Origin: Pirellulales bacterium
Lineage (GTDB): Bacteria > Planctomycetota > Planctomycetia > Pirellulales > Lacipirellulaceae
DNA length: 33,210 nt
Direction: 5' to 3'
NCBI GenBank assembly: GCA_022448265.1
Contig: JAKVCC010000025.1
Span: 1 to 33,210 of the forward strand
A model generated the notes under the pieces. That model was not told where the DNA came from. It did no database searches and saw nothing but the letters and a program-made list of their open reading frames with translations. Below, in pieces: positions 33,204 through 33,210 of this stretch (positions within the stretch are counted from its first letter, which is position 1; each line of letters starts with the position of its first letter). Made by a program: the position numbers and the translations under genes.

Positions 33204-33210
33204 ATCTTAG

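Noticed and set aside
1-33210. CRISPR array, integrated phage or insertion sequence
   Set aside because: No short regularly spaced repeats, transposase, integrase, or flanking direct repeats typical of insertion were found; the one large duplication is explained by the promoter-leader copies.

Overview
The window looks like chromosomal DNA of a planctomycete, most likely of the Pirellulales type. The evidence is a DUF1559 prepilin-like protein, several exported proteins ending in PEP-CTERM anchors with dockerin-like repeats, weak or missing Shine-Dalgarno sequences before many genes, and loosely packed housekeeping genes. This is inference from gene content; there is no rRNA to confirm it. 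I saw no tRNA, rRNA, CRISPR array, transposase or integrase.

Layout. 1-594 is non-coding and ends in two adjacent hairpins. 595-3478 holds a membrane-anchored alpha-toroid (squalene cyclase-like) protein and a LarA/DUF2088-family protein, convergent with dapA. 4603-13430 is an accessory, surface-protein region. It contains a decapitated GH32 gene (only the C-terminal strands, dockerin-like repeats and PEP-CTERM remain), a large secreted protein of unknown function, a decayed PEP-CTERM gene, a gingipain-like C25 peptidase with PEP-CTERM, a DUF1559 protein with a small downstream ORF, and an intact T5SS/PEP-CTERM-repeat beta-solenoid protein with a good terminator. 13514-24404 is mostly housekeeping: pdxJ, a small conserved-looking protein, mgtE, rnc, an acyltransferase-fold protein, a CBS-pair protein, two pilin-like genes, DUF309 and DUF2582 proteins, and a cysK-lipA operon. 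24830-33210 holds a secreted protein, an ABM-cbiX pair, rarA, a remnant of an SthA-like flavoprotein, a gamma-glutamylcyclotransferase-like protein, a tightly overlapping GNAT/M16/M16 operon, and a C-terminal fragment at the edge.

The most notable observation is in the accessory region. About 262 bp upstream of the intact beta-solenoid gene is present a second time about 3.4 kb away. Both copies keep a TTGACA-N17-CATAAT promoter. In the second copy the gene behind the promoter has lost about 1.28 kb between two 9-base near-identical repeats, plus its start codon, and it has gained a stop. The C25 peptidase gene begins inside the last codons of this relic, so it may now be expressed from the duplicated promoter. 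The region therefore appears to evolve by duplicating promoter-leader and anchor modules and swapping the bodies between them.

Other points of interest are an M16 pair that divides the zinc-site and R/Y motifs between two overlapping genes, an RNase III lacking one of the usual acidic metal ligands, and a FabD-fold protein lacking the arginine that binds the malonyl carboxylate.
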